A DNA stretch of 64,000 bases from Roseimaritima multifibrata (lineage in GTDB: Bacteria > Planctomycetota > Planctomycetia > Pirellulales > Pirellulaceae), in the NCBI RefSeq assembly GCF_007741495.1, contig NZ_CP036262.1:5952001-6016000 (forward strand). Reading direction: 5' to 3'. The notes below the pieces were generated by a model. The model saw nothing but the letters and a program-made list of their open reading frames with translations. It made no database searches and was not told the DNA's origin. This document shows positions 18,050-27,446 of the stretch, one piece after another (the first letter of the stretch is position 1; every line of letters begins with the position of its first letter). The position numbers and the translations under genes are program-made.

Positions 18050-18609
18050 AACACTTGATGCAGAACTTGGGGGTATTCCAAGCCGACTTCTTCGCCCCCG
18101 TACTCATGCACAACGGGGCGTGAACTTGAGCTCCATCAACAGACATCTGGGGTGATGGGGCATGCACGGTACCGCCCAGTTCGGTCACTTCAACGGACAT
18201 GACTTTGTATATCTTTTCACACACGTGAACTCTCACCATGCTGGGAAAGCGCTGCCCCGTTTCAAAAGCTGAAAACAGCCCAAGCAAATTCATAAGAATC
18301 ACGACATTCTTGATGACGTCACAGTCAGTTGCAGCTGTCGAAAATTGAAAGGTTGCGGAGACAATGAGCCTCTCCTGTCGGAGACCAACTTTCAGCAGTG
18401 ATCGAGACGCTTCCTCTTTCTGCCATCTCCGCCCGAGCGGGTTTCAAATTTCGTTGCACGACCCAATCACCGGATTCGGCATTTGCAAAGACACCCCCTT
18501 CCACGGTATCATCAAACGGCCCGGACGGGCCCTGTTGTTCTTAAACAATTGGCTCCCCCGCCTTCGAGTTTATCCGATCCAGAAAACGCTCTTCGATGTG
18601 GACTCTCTC
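18050..18609. other. Intergenic region upstream of the second ELWxxDGT gene
   Basis: No recognisable gene. A minus-strand frame at 18033-18302 (89 codons) has no family features and probably does not code. The plus frame of the next gene is open back to an ATG at 18364, but the extension has no signal features. The paralogue's homology begins only around GTGGACTCT(C/T)TCATGAAACG, so translation is taken from 18610. Confidence 0.4.
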
Positions 18610-21600
18610 ATGAAACGTTCAAAAAGACGTACTTTATCCCTGACTCGACGCAGAACCCTGGACGTTCAGCCGCTCGAATCCCGATGGATGCTAGCAGCCA
18701 ATCCGGTGATGCTTTCACTAGGTGCCGATGGAGGAAGCTTCTTCACGGAACTACATGACACCGTTTATTTCGCCGCCAACAATGATGAACTTTGGAAGAC
18801 CGATGGAACCCTTGCAGGAACGGAGATGGTATACGACCTCCGAGAATCGGATGATCCAGGACTGGGGACTTTCCTCATTTCTGAGATTAAAGTTTTTGAT
18901 GAACAACTTGCCATTGCAACCTATTCAATAAACGATTCGCTGGAGCTCTGGGTAAGCGACGGAAGTCACGAGGGGACTCGATTTGTCCATGAATTTGACA
19001 ATCCTCAAAATTCTTCAGAAGGGCTGACCTTCACCGAAGCGGGTGGGCAACTATTTTTCGCAGCAAGTGATCCTGTGAACGGACTGGGAATTGAACTCTG
19101 GAAGACAGACTTAACAACGGGCGGAACCACGATGGTAGCCGACCTGAATCAGTCGGAGCCGGGATCCTACACTCCTACCTATCTAACAAATTTTAACGAA
19201 GAACTATTTTTCGCTGCAGGAGATCCGGGGGAAGACGAGAGCGATGGCTGGGAACTTTGGAAATCAGACGGTACCGAAGCCGGAACCACTATGGTGACCG
19301 ACGTTAACGGCCCGGGCGGCTTCATCTGGAAGCCGACAGTTTCCAATGGTGAAATTTATTTTGGTGCGTGGGACGATGACGTAAACGGCGACTTTTCCAC
19401 TCAACTATGGAAATCGGATGGTACGGCAAGCGGAACCAGCTTGGTCACCGACTTCGGAATTAACGCGTTAGGATTCTTTGACGGGATCGAAGTAAACGGA
19501 AAACTGATTGGCATTGTTGTAGATCCAGTTTCAGGCCCAGAATTGTGGACAACCGATGGTACTTCAGCAGGTACGGGCATAGTCAAAGACATCTTCCCCG
19601 GTGAAACAGGCTCTTTTCCAGGTAGCCTTACCAAATTCAATAATGAACTCTATTTCACAGCCGATGACGGAACCCATGGCAAAGAGCTTTGGAAAACCGA
19701 TGGTACCGAAGCAGGAACGGTTTTAGTTGCTGATATCGAATCTGGCGAATCAGGTAGCTCCCCCTACGGATTTGGCTATCCGTCTCAATTCGGCCACGAC
19801 AACGACCGCCTCTACTTCAGTGCCTATTCGGCAACAAATGGCTACGAACTATGGTCAACCGACGGGACCAGCCTGGGCACCCAGATGGTCGCCGACCTTG
19901 CACCGGGCACCTCGGAATCGCCACCAGGAAATGTTATCCAGAACAGTTCGTACTTTTCAGGGCTTGCGTTTGTAAACGACCACATATTCTTTAGCACCTA
20001 TGAGACTGATACCTCGGAGAGCGGTACCTATGTGCTGAAGCCATCCAATTTGGTAACGCTATTGCCGGATGCTACGGCAAACTTACTGACCGAGATGAAC
20101 GGTATGGGTTATTTCGTCATCAATCAAAATGAACTTTGGAAGACCGACGGGACCGTCACCGGAACTCAACTAGTTCATGACCTCAGCAATTTAAGCAACT
20201 TTCAAATCACTGAAATCGAGGTCGTTAATAATCAGCTTGCCATGACTGCGGCGATATATACAGGGGGAAACTCGATCGAATTGTGGGCAAGTGATGGCAC
20301 CAGTGGGGGCACCAATCGCATCTTCGACTTTGGCGATTCTCCATCTAATTCGCGGGGACTCTCTCTAACGGAAGTAGGAGGGCAGCTATTTTTCACGCCA
20401 ATCGATCCAGTATCACAGACTGGAATCGAACTCTGGAAGTCCGACCTGACAACGGGCGGAACGATGATGGTTGCCGAATTCGATCAGGCTGAAACCGCAG
20501 GCTACTCGCCTGGATACATGACAAGTTTTAATGGAGAACTTTACTTCACTGCGGGAGACCCAGGTGCCCCTGGTGATGGTGAAAGCGATGGGTGGGAGCT
20601 CTGGAAGTCAGACGGTACGGAAGCCGGAACCACCATGATCACGGATGTAAATGGGCCTGATGAATTTATCAACAGACCAACCTTCTTCAACGGCGAGATC
20701 TATTTCGGAGCAGGAAAAAGTGACTTCAGCTACATTTATTTTTCCCGACTGTGGAAATCCGACGGCACCAAAACAGGAACAAGTTTAGTCAAAGACTTTG
20801 GCGAGAATTCGTCAGCATTTTTTAACGGGCCAGAATTAAACGGAAAATTGATAGGATTTGTTTCCAACGCAACTTCAGGTGCAGAACTTTGGGCGACGGA
20901 TGGCACCCCATCCGGTACGGGCATGATAAAAGATATCTTTCCCGGTGAGCTTGGCTCCCAACCGTACTATGTGACCAAATTCAATAACGACATCTACTTC
21001 TCGGCCGATGATGGCATTCACGGCAGGGAGCTATGGAAAAGCGATGGCACTGAATCAGGGACCGTACTAGTCGCTGATATTAACCCAAGCGATGAGGAAA
21101 GCAGTGCAGATGGCTTCCGCCCTTTAAATCAGTTCATCGAATGGAATAACCGCTTATATTTCAATGCCTACACAAGACCAAACGGCGAGGAACTGTGGTC
21201 CACTGACGGGACTAGCCAAGGCACCCAAATTGTCGCCGACGTAATTCCCGGTCCAGACGCTCCCTATCTACGCGAAACCGCGTTGGTTCGTGGACGTCTA
21301 GTTTTTGCCGGTTATTCTGGCACATACGTACTAAATCCATCGAACGTTGATTCGATATTCGCAGTCAGCAGCAATGATACGGTCATTCGAGCCCAACGAG
21401 CCGACAGCCCCGGTTCGCTTGTCACAACTTCTGTCCTCTCGCTGCCACCGAACCTTGAAGGTCGTGATGTCTTAACCGCCGATACGAATGGGGATGGCAA
21501 GTCTGACCTGCTGGTACGTGCCGCCGATGGCTGGTGGTACGTTTCCGAATCCGCCCCCAACGGCGGCTGGACTCCGTTTGTCAAGCATGTTTACTGGAGC

Positions 21601-22389
21601 ACTTCGTATGCCTGGGATGAAGTGCGAACCGGTGACTTCAACGGAGACGGCTTAGAGGATCTGGCTGGATTTGAAGCAACCGGCGGACGCTGGTTGGTTT
21701 CCAGTTCACAGGCTACCGGCCTAGCAAGTTCTTCGATCCAAACCATCTGGTCGCCAACGATTACCTGGTCCGACATCCAGGTTGGTGACTTTAATAACGA
21801 TGGACGCGACGACCTCTTCGCTCGCGCAGGCGGAAACAAAATTGTCGTCGCTAAATCAACGGGCACCAATTTACCGACGACCACTTGGGTAACCCTAGCA
21901 GCTACTGAGGAATGGAAGGACGTTCTGGTTGGCGATTTTGATGGCGATGGCAACGACGACTTCACTGCTCGAGCCAACGCAGGTGGAAGCATCATTACCG
22001 GTCTAAGTACTGGAACGGCGTTTTCCGTATCGGCGTGGGCCCATTGGTCAGCGGCCGTTGACTGGTCGAATACGCGAGTCGGGGACTTTAACAACGACGG
22101 ACGAGACGATCTGATCACCCTGGGCGCAGGTAATCGGTGGATGGTGGTTGGTTCTTCGGGAACAGCATTTGACAGCCAAGTCACCGCCTCCTGGGCCGCC
22201 TCACTAAGCTTCCACGAGGTGCTTGTGCTCGACCTGGATGGGGACGGGAATGACGACCTAGCGACCCGAACAGCGAACAATCAGTGGTATGTCTGGACTG
22301 CACCACTGCAATCAATCAATCTCCGCAACTGGGGAACATGGTCGGCGAACGTCGGTTGGAGAAGCATTCAAACAGGCACTAGCATCTAA
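18610..22389 (+). CDS. LEPR-XLL surface protein with two octads of ELWxxDGT repeats and FG-GAP repeats
   Basis: The product is 1259 residues from the ATG at 18610; the frame is open to 18364, giving 1341. The N-terminus carries basic residues and VQPLESRWMLAANP (LEPR-XLL type). Two consecutive blocks, each with eight ELWxxDGT motifs, follow: block 1 ends near KPSNLVTLLP and block 2 near NPSNVDSIFAV. Motifs appear in the same order in both blocks (fourth ELWKSDGTEAGT, eighth ELWSTDGTS.GT), so an internal duplication of the whole octad is evident. The C-terminal ~310 residues are six FG-GAP/VCBS repeats nearly identical to those of the paralogue at 15125-17557, again ending at IQTGTSI. Likely an exported cell-surface protein; ligand unknown. 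Confidence 0.8.
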   Translation: MKRSKRRTLSLTRRRTLDVQPLESRWMLAANPVMLSLGADGGSFFTELHDTVYFAANNDELWKTDGTLAGTEMVYDLRESDDPGLGTFLISEIKVFDEQLAIATYSINDSLELWVSDGSHEGTRFVHEFDNPQNSSEGLTFTEAGGQLFFAASDPVNGLGIELWKTDLTTGGTTMVADLNQSEPGSYTPTYLTNFNEELFFAAGDPGEDESDGWELWKSDGTEAGTTMVTDVNGPGGFIWKPTVSNGEIYFGAWDDDVNGDFSTQLWKSDGTASGTSLVTDFGINALGFFDGIEVNGKLIGIVVDPVSGPELWTTDGTSAGTGIVKDIFPGETGSFPGSLTKFNNELYFTADDGTHGKELWKTDGTEAGTVLVADIESGESGSSPYGFGYPSQFGHDNDRLYFSAYSATNGYELWSTDGTSLGTQMVADLAPGTSESPPGNVIQNSSYFSGLAFVNDHIFFSTYETDTSESGTYVLKPSNLVTLLPDATANLLTEMNGMGYFVINQNELWKTDGTVTGTQLVHDLSNLSNFQITEIEVVNNQLAMTAAIYTGGNSIELWASDGTSGGTNRIFDFGDSPSNSRGLSLTEVGGQLFFTPIDPVSQTGIELWKSDLTTGGTMMVAEFDQAETAGYSPGYMTSFNGELYFTAGDPGAPGDGESDGWELWKSDGTEAGTTMITDVNGPDEFINRPTFFNGEIYFGAGKSDFSYIYFSRLWKSDGTKTGTSLVKDFGENSSAFFNGPELNGKLIGFVSNATSGAELWATDGTPSGTGMIKDIFPGELGSQPYYVTKFNNDIYFSADDGIHGRELWKSDGTESGTVLVADINPSDEESSADGFRPLNQFIEWNNRLYFNAYTRPNGEELWSTDGTSQGTQIVADVIPGPDAPYLRETALVRGRLVFAGYSGTYVLNPSNVDSIFAVSSNDTVIRAQRADSPGSLVTTSVLSLPPNLEGRDVLTADTNGDGKSDLLVRAADGWWYVSESAPNGGWTPFVKHVYWSTSYAWDEVRTGDFNGDGLEDLAGFEATGGRWLVSSSQATGLASSSIQTIWSPTITWSDIQVGDFNNDGRDDLFARAGGNKIVVAKSTGTNLPTTTWVTLAATEEWKDVLVGDFDGDGNDDFTARANAGGSIITGLSTGTAFSVSAWAHWSAAVDWSNTRVGDFNNDGRDDLITLGAGNRWMVVGSSGTAFDSQVTASWAASLSFHEVLVLDLDGDGNDDLATRTANNQWYVWTAPLQSINLRNWGTWSANVGWRSIQTGTSI

Positions 22390-22570
22390 GACGTGGGCTA
22401 ACGATCAATCCCACCCACTGGCAGATTTCCTTGCCGGTCGAGGCAAGCCGACCGGCAAGTTCATTCTGTTTTCTATGCGATTGCCGGACGGCACGCGCCG
22501 TTCCGCTAAGAAAGTAGATGGCATTGGGCTAACGATGCAGGGTCGCAGACTGGCGATCCAACCGCAATGC
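21520..22570 (+). repeat. Long direct repeat, copy 2 (3' part of second ELWxxDGT gene plus flank)
   Basis: Partner of 16688-17750. This copy runs on past the stop codon into the 3' end of the ligase/TPR gene on the opposite strand (22529-25036), whereas copy 1 carries only a short tail of that gene. This suggests that copy 2 is the donor. Confidence 0.85.
22430..22459 (+). terminator. Rho-independent-type hairpin between convergent genes
   Basis: CTTGCCGGTCG at 22430-22440 and CGACCGGCAAG at 22449-22459 form a perfect 11-bp stem with an 8-base loop, followed by TTCATTCTGTTTTC. It lies 41 bp after the stop of the ELWxxDGT gene and before the end of the convergent ligase gene, so it may serve the plus-strand transcript. 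Confidence 0.55.
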
Positions 22571-25036
22571 AAAGCGACGCACATCCGGGTTCTGTGGTGC
22601 TTCTTTCTGGCATCTCCGCAAATCCGCCTGAGCGTCCTCATATTGCCCCATGTCCAGATAGATCTCTGCACGCGTGAGCAACAACGCTATATTGCGATCG
22701 TTGCTCCTCAACCGCTTGCCAGCGATCTCTAGCTGGAGTGCAGAGTCATTGATCTCTGTTGCGACTTTTGCTGCGGCAGCACGAAATTGCTCCGCGTCGG
22801 CTTCATTCTCACAAGCTGCCGCGGCGGTTTCCAAGCAAGCACAATAGTACCTTCCCAAAAACTGCTGCATTTCATCGGGTACAGGCTTACGCGTTCTTTG
22901 ATAAAGCATCGCGGTTGCTTCTTGCCCTGGCTGACATCGTTCGACAATTTCCTTAGGGGAAAGAAGCAGCGTCAAGGTCTCTACCGCCCGATCTCTCATA
23001 GACGGATCGTCGTTCAATGCAATTTTGAAGTGTACATCGGCACGCTCCATTTCTTGGACCATGACAGCATTTAATCCGCGTCGCAGGGCAACTGCACCAT
23101 CGACCGGACGTAATCGCTGTGACTGCGCGAGCAACCTCTCCTGCTGCTCGACGTTTGCTCCCAATGCACTCGCGGCGATCGCTGCACACAGGTAGCTTCT
23201 TGATTCCAGCGGACAAAACCCAACGACAAGCGAAGATTGATTTAGAACTTGCTTGGCCAAACGACTGATATCGGCATGCTCGAAACGGCTTTGTTCTAAT
23301 TCGGCCGACATGCGGAAGACCAACTTAGAACGAGCCGCGATGTGACTGGGATCGGCCTTCAGGGTTGCCAGCAGTAATCGCGTGGCTTGATTGTCGCCGG
23401 TAGCCTGATTGAGATCGGGTTGGTCTCGAACCAGACGACGATACGCGTCCCACTGCAAAGAGGCCCTCGCGTCTGGAATCGCCTTGGTTATCGCCCAGTA
23501 ATTTCCGACTAGCAATGCAACTGCAATTCCAATAGCCGCCACGCCTCCCACCCCCTTAGTCGGCATCGGGACAAGGACCTGTGATGGCTTTCCAAAACGG
23601 TCGACCAGAACAGCCGGAAGTCTGACAGCAGCCACGACCAAGACCATACAGCCAACAAAACAAGAAGGAATATGCCAAGGAAAATCCCCCGAGGCATGAA
23701 AGCAGCTAACCGCTAGTCCAGCAAGGATCGCAGATCCCAGAAGAAAAGGGACTCCGCGCGAATACGAGGCAACGATGCGGAGGGCAGCAACCAGAACCGC
23801 AATCACAATCAAAACAGCCAGCGTGACGCCCACCGCACCGGTTTCTACCAACAACTGCAACCAGCTACTCTCGGCGGTTGTAAACGTCTGATACCAATAC
23901 TCATCTAGGTACGCTCGATAGGCGTATCGATGATTCCCAACACCGATCCCTAAGAGAGGGAAATCTCTCCAAACGGCAATGTCGGCCGCCCAAATTTTAT
24001 AGCGCCAATATGAGAACCGTTCGATACCGTTGAACATCACAAAAACGCCTGTCACCGCCGCCGCCCAACCGGCGACAACTCCGGTTCGCATCCAACCGGC
24101 ATAGCCCATCCAAATTCCCGCCAGTCGTTTTGAAAGTAAGTTCCATCCCAACAAGGCTCCCCAAACCACGCCCCCAAAAACAATAATCGCGGCGCCACCA
24201 CGTGAAGGGGTTGCGAATACAGTGACCACGATGACCAAACATGTAACAGCCGCCAAACATTGTTCAAAAGAAATCCGAGCTCCTAATTTGCTGGACTTCG
24301 ACTTTATATTCCGAAACAGAAAATAGAGCGAACAAGGGACTGCAAGTGCAAGCAAACTAGCCAGATGGTTTTCATTTTGAAAAGGGCCACGCGGGATATC
24401 GCCGGGCTCACGACTGGGATGATCGTACCACCAGAGAAACCGCCCATTGCCAAACTGTGATTGCAGAATCGCCAAAACGGTCAGCAGCAAGACCGAACCA
24501 ATAAACCATCGGAGCAATCTTTCCACATCCGAAAAATCATCCAGTCGGCAGACGAGAAATGAAAAAAAACACAGATAGGCCAGCAGCGTCGGAATCGACT
24601 TTACCGTCGTGACCTGAGACATACTAAATGTCGTTGTGACCACGCCCTGCGAAACCAGCACGGGATCTTCACCGAACAGATGTTCAATACCAGGAGCAAA
24701 CCGGCCGATGAATTCGGGGGAAAAGACAGCAACTTGGCAGACAGGAACCAGCAAGCACCCAAGCAACAAGCTGATCTGCAGCCAGGTAAGTGGTATTTTT
24801 CGCCCGGCGATAACTTTGATCAACATTCCGACAGTACCAGGCACCACGGCTGCAATCAAAACCAGTCTTCCAAGCGGATGTCTTCCCCCCAGCACAAGTG
24901 GTGCCGCGAACAGGACAACCAACAGGGATGCATCCATTAACCAGTGAGCAACGCGGACCCATCGGCCTTGCGAACCAGCATTGAACAATACTGACGGCAG
25001 CTCTGATTCGATCTGCGGCTCGATAGACTGAGGCAC
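22529..25036 (-). CDS. O-antigen ligase/polymerase-like membrane protein with C-terminal TPR region
   Basis: An 835-residue protein. Residues ~30-490 hold about 12 membrane segments with a large periplasmic loop that includes FQNENHLASLLALAVP, LGIGVGNHRYAYRAYL and the His/Glu-rich AESSWLQLLVETGAVG, the pattern of the Wzy_C/WaaL superfamily. Residues ~500-835 are soluble, helical and TPR-like (ALLLTRAEIYLDMGQYEDAQ near the end). Such TPR-extended ligases are frequent in planctomycetes and can act as polymerases, O-antigen ligases or protein O-oligosaccharyltransferases. Start is GTG at 25036. It lies 43 bp downstream of the Wzc-like gene on the same strand, so it is part of the wza-wzc operon. 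The last ~17 codons lie within the long repeat. Confidence 0.8.
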   Translation of the reverse strand: MPQSIEPQIESELPSVLFNAGSQGRWVRVAHWLMDASLLVVLFAAPLVLGGRHPLGRLVLIAAVVPGTVGMLIKVIAGRKIPLTWLQISLLLGCLLVPVCQVAVFSPEFIGRFAPGIEHLFGEDPVLVSQGVVTTTFSMSQVTTVKSIPTLLAYLCFFSFLVCRLDDFSDVERLLRWFIGSVLLLTVLAILQSQFGNGRFLWWYDHPSREPGDIPRGPFQNENHLASLLALAVPCSLYFLFRNIKSKSSKLGARISFEQCLAAVTCLVIVVTVFATPSRGGAAIIVFGGVVWGALLGWNLLSKRLAGIWMGYAGWMRTGVVAGWAAAVTGVFVMFNGIERFSYWRYKIWAADIAVWRDFPLLGIGVGNHRYAYRAYLDEYWYQTFTTAESSWLQLLVETGAVGVTLAVLIVIAVLVAALRIVASYSRGVPFLLGSAILAGLAVSCFHASGDFPWHIPSCFVGCMVLVVAAVRLPAVLVDRFGKPSQVLVPMPTKGVGGVAAIGIAVALLVGNYWAITKAIPDARASLQWDAYRRLVRDQPDLNQATGDNQATRLLLATLKADPSHIAARSKLVFRMSAELEQSRFEHADISRLAKQVLNQSSLVVGFCPLESRSYLCAAIAASALGANVEQQERLLAQSQRLRPVDGAVALRRGLNAVMVQEMERADVHFKIALNDDPSMRDRAVETLTLLLSPKEIVERCQPGQEATAMLYQRTRKPVPDEMQQFLGRYYCACLETAAAACENEADAEQFRAAAAKVATEINDSALQLEIAGKRLRSNDRNIALLLTRAEIYLDMGQYEDAQADLRRCQKEAPQNPDVRRFALRLDRQSATLHR

Positions 25037-25079
25037 CGTTTTCCACTCGCTGTTAGTTGGTTATCAGAACAGGAGGACT

Positions 25080-27425
25080 CTAGGCAGCCCGGCGCCGAGG
25101 TGTCGAGCGTCGAACAGGAGCGGTCTTAGGTGCAGCCGAATCGGTATGCACGACTAATTCAGATTGCGAAACGGCGTTTTGGCTGGGCATCACCACGGCT
25201 TGTTTTTCATCGGTTAGCTCGTCGCCGTAACCGTATCCATAGCCGTAACCGTAGCCGTACGCTCCATCAGCGGTGCTCGCATCCATTGCATTAATGACCA
25301 TTCCCAGCACATTGGTTTGGAATCGCTCCAAGCGTTCGATCGCTCGTAGCACATGCCTTCGCGAATTCTTCTCCGGCCGTACGACCAACACCAATCCATC
25401 GGTCAATCGAGTTACCAAAGCAACATCGTTCGCGATTAAGACAGGTGGGCAATCGAGAACGACATGGTCGTAACGACTAGCAGCCCACTGAACAATATCG
25501 GACAACGCGTTACTCGCCAGCAATTCCGCGGGATCAAGTGGTCGTGCCCCACATGGGATCAATTCCAAATTATCAATTCCCGTGGACATGACATACTTAT
25601 CGACCACATCCACCGGAGACATTTCAACAAGCAGTTGGCTGAGGCCCTTAGCGTGCCGCACGTTGAACAAATTGGTCATTCCAGGTTTACGCAAGTCCGC
25701 ATCGATAACCAGAGTTCGTTTACCTGCTTGGGCGAGTCCAACGGCCAGGTTACTACTGATGGTTGTCTTGCCATCCCCAGGTTCCGAACTACTTACCGCA
25801 ATCAGGCGAGGCTTCGCTGGATTCAGCATCAAACCAGCACGCAGGGTGCGGAACGCCTCGCTTGAACGAGTCGAGGGAGCAACGTGCATCTGAATTGCCT
25901 CCGCTCCGTACTCTCCATAGGTTTCAAGTTTTTCGACCACCGCAAGAATCTCGGTACGCGTCTGACGTTCAGCCTCTTCAAGGCTTGCAAAGCGATCGTC
26001 TCGCAAGTCTGCGATATAGACCAACCCGACAGACAACAACGTCGAAAAGAAACCGGCTGCAAGGACAACAAGTCTCAAACGCGGCGAAACGGCTGCAATC
26101 AATGCCTTGGGCTTGCCAATCACCGCGACTCGCACAGCGGCCTGGTCCTGCCCCAAATCAACTCCATGAATTTTCTCCAGCAACGCATCATATGCGCGAC
26201 TAAGTCGATCGACCTCACGCTGCGAAAGCAGCATTTCGCTTAGACTTCCATTCATGGCGACCACCTCTTTTTCAAGGGTGTCGTATTCCTTTCTCAGAAG
26301 AGCTTCATGCTGAGTCGATTCATTCAATTTCTGCTGGACTAAATCACCCAACAAAGCCGCAAATTGGCCTCCACTTTGATTGCTTGATCGTCCGTTGACG
26401 CGAGCCTGAAAATCAGACAGATAGGTCTCCGCATTGGAGATTTCGCCCTGCAAGGCAACCATACTTGGGTGAGTTGGCCCCAGATGCTTTTCAAGCCGCA
26501 TTACCTCAGCTCGGTCGCTTAGCAATTTCTGCTCTAGCACATGGATCGATCGCATCTGCTCTGGCGCAACCCCGAGAACCGCAGCGGTCAACGAGCGAGC
26601 AGCATCAGGATCAACAGCATGCATGTGCGGTCGCGGATCACGACCTTCGCGAATAGCGTCGGACACCACTGCAGAAATAGCCTGGAGCTCGATCCGAGTT
26701 TTCTGAGCCTGTGTGAGGCTCTCGTTCAAACTATTGACTCGCTGAAGTGCTGGGTGAGACTTCAAAGAATCATTATCAAAACCAACAACATGTGCTTCGT
26801 CACGAAGCTTAATCAGCCTTTGCTGTTCTAGATGTAAGGTCTCTTCTATCTTCTCTCGCTCTCCCTTCAACAACTCAAGCACCGTCACGGATGTGTCCTG
26901 GTGATGCTGTTGCATAAAGTCCAGATAGGACTGCACTAAGACATCAAGAACAACTTCGGCTGCCTTTGGGCTGGCCGATCGATACGACAATTCGATGACA
27001 TTTGTATTGCGAACCAACTGAACCGTTAAGTTACCTTGCAGGGTGGTCAACGCCTGCTCATCGGAAAGCCCAACAAGATCAATTTGCAAGCTGGAATCCA
27101 TTTGGCGAAGTTGATCCAAAGCCTGCTTGAGCACGCGGTCACTTCGAATGATTTTTTCTTGAGTCGGCAGCTTGTTGGATTGAGCCGTCGGAGACGCTCC
27201 AGGGAAAACCCCAATGCTAGGTTCTTCCACCAGCAACTGAGCGCTCGCTTGATAGACACGATCCGCCGTGACATAGTAAATCCCAGCAAACAGCCCGACC
27301 AACAAAAACACGGATGCCACCATGCGCTGGCGTCGCATCATCCCGTTTCCGAAACGAAGCAACGCCTGTATGGCATCTGCCGCTGTTAGATGCTGAGGAC
27401 CGCTTAGATTTTCAATTTGATTCAT
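25080..27425 (-). CDS. Wzc-like polysaccharide co-polymerase / tyrosine autokinase (BY-kinase)
   Basis: 781 residues. The N-terminal Wzz domain has a first membrane segment near residues 37-56 (MVASVFLLVGLFAGIYYV), a long coiled-coil periplasmic part (~180-440) and a second membrane segment near 455-475 (LRLVVLAAGFFSTLLSVGLV). The C-terminal kinase has Walker A SSEPGDGKTTISSN (about 545-558), Walker A' LVIDADLRKPGM and Walker B-like HVVLDCPPVL. A tail near residue 722 holds six consecutive Tyr-Gly pairs, the expected autophosphorylation cluster. BY-kinases control chain length and export by cycling between phosphorylated and oligomeric states. The gene lies 21 bp after the wza-like gene and 43 bp before the ligase gene. 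Confidence 0.93.
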   Translation of the reverse strand: MNQIENLSGPQHLTAADAIQALLRFGNGMMRRQRMVASVFLLVGLFAGIYYVTADRVYQASAQLLVEEPSIGVFPGASPTAQSNKLPTQEKIIRSDRVLKQALDQLRQMDSSLQIDLVGLSDEQALTTLQGNLTVQLVRNTNVIELSYRSASPKAAEVVLDVLVQSYLDFMQQHHQDTSVTVLELLKGEREKIEETLHLEQQRLIKLRDEAHVVGFDNDSLKSHPALQRVNSLNESLTQAQKTRIELQAISAVVSDAIREGRDPRPHMHAVDPDAARSLTAAVLGVAPEQMRSIHVLEQKLLSDRAEVMRLEKHLGPTHPSMVALQGEISNAETYLSDFQARVNGRSSNQSGGQFAALLGDLVQQKLNESTQHEALLRKEYDTLEKEVVAMNGSLSEMLLSQREVDRLSRAYDALLEKIHGVDLGQDQAAVRVAVIGKPKALIAAVSPRLRLVVLAAGFFSTLLSVGLVYIADLRDDRFASLEEAERQTRTEILAVVEKLETYGEYGAEAIQMHVAPSTRSSEAFRTLRAGLMLNPAKPRLIAVSSSEPGDGKTTISSNLAVGLAQAGKRTLVIDADLRKPGMTNLFNVRHAKGLSQLLVEMSPVDVVDKYVMSTGIDNLELIPCGARPLDPAELLASNALSDIVQWAASRYDHVVLDCPPVLIANDVALVTRLTDGLVLVVRPEKNSRRHVLRAIERLERFQTNVLGMVINAMDASTADGAYGYGYGYGYGYGDELTDEKQAVVMPSQNAVSQSELVVHTDSAAPKTAPVRRSTPRRRAA

Positions 27426-27446
27426 ACTAAAACATCAAACAGTAAA

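Noticed and set aside
18033-18302. Minus-strand 89-codon frame between the ELWxxDGT genes
   Set aside because: No recognisable family features and no ribosome-binding site; lies next to IS remnants.
18364-18609. 82-residue N-terminal extension of the second ELWxxDGT protein
   Set aside because: No similarity to the paralogue, which starts at the equivalent of 18610, and no signal-like features.
21591-22280. Minus-strand frame of 229 codons within the FG-GAP region
   Set aside because: Shadow of the repeats; the same frame appears at the paralogue (16759-17286), and it has no protein-like composition.
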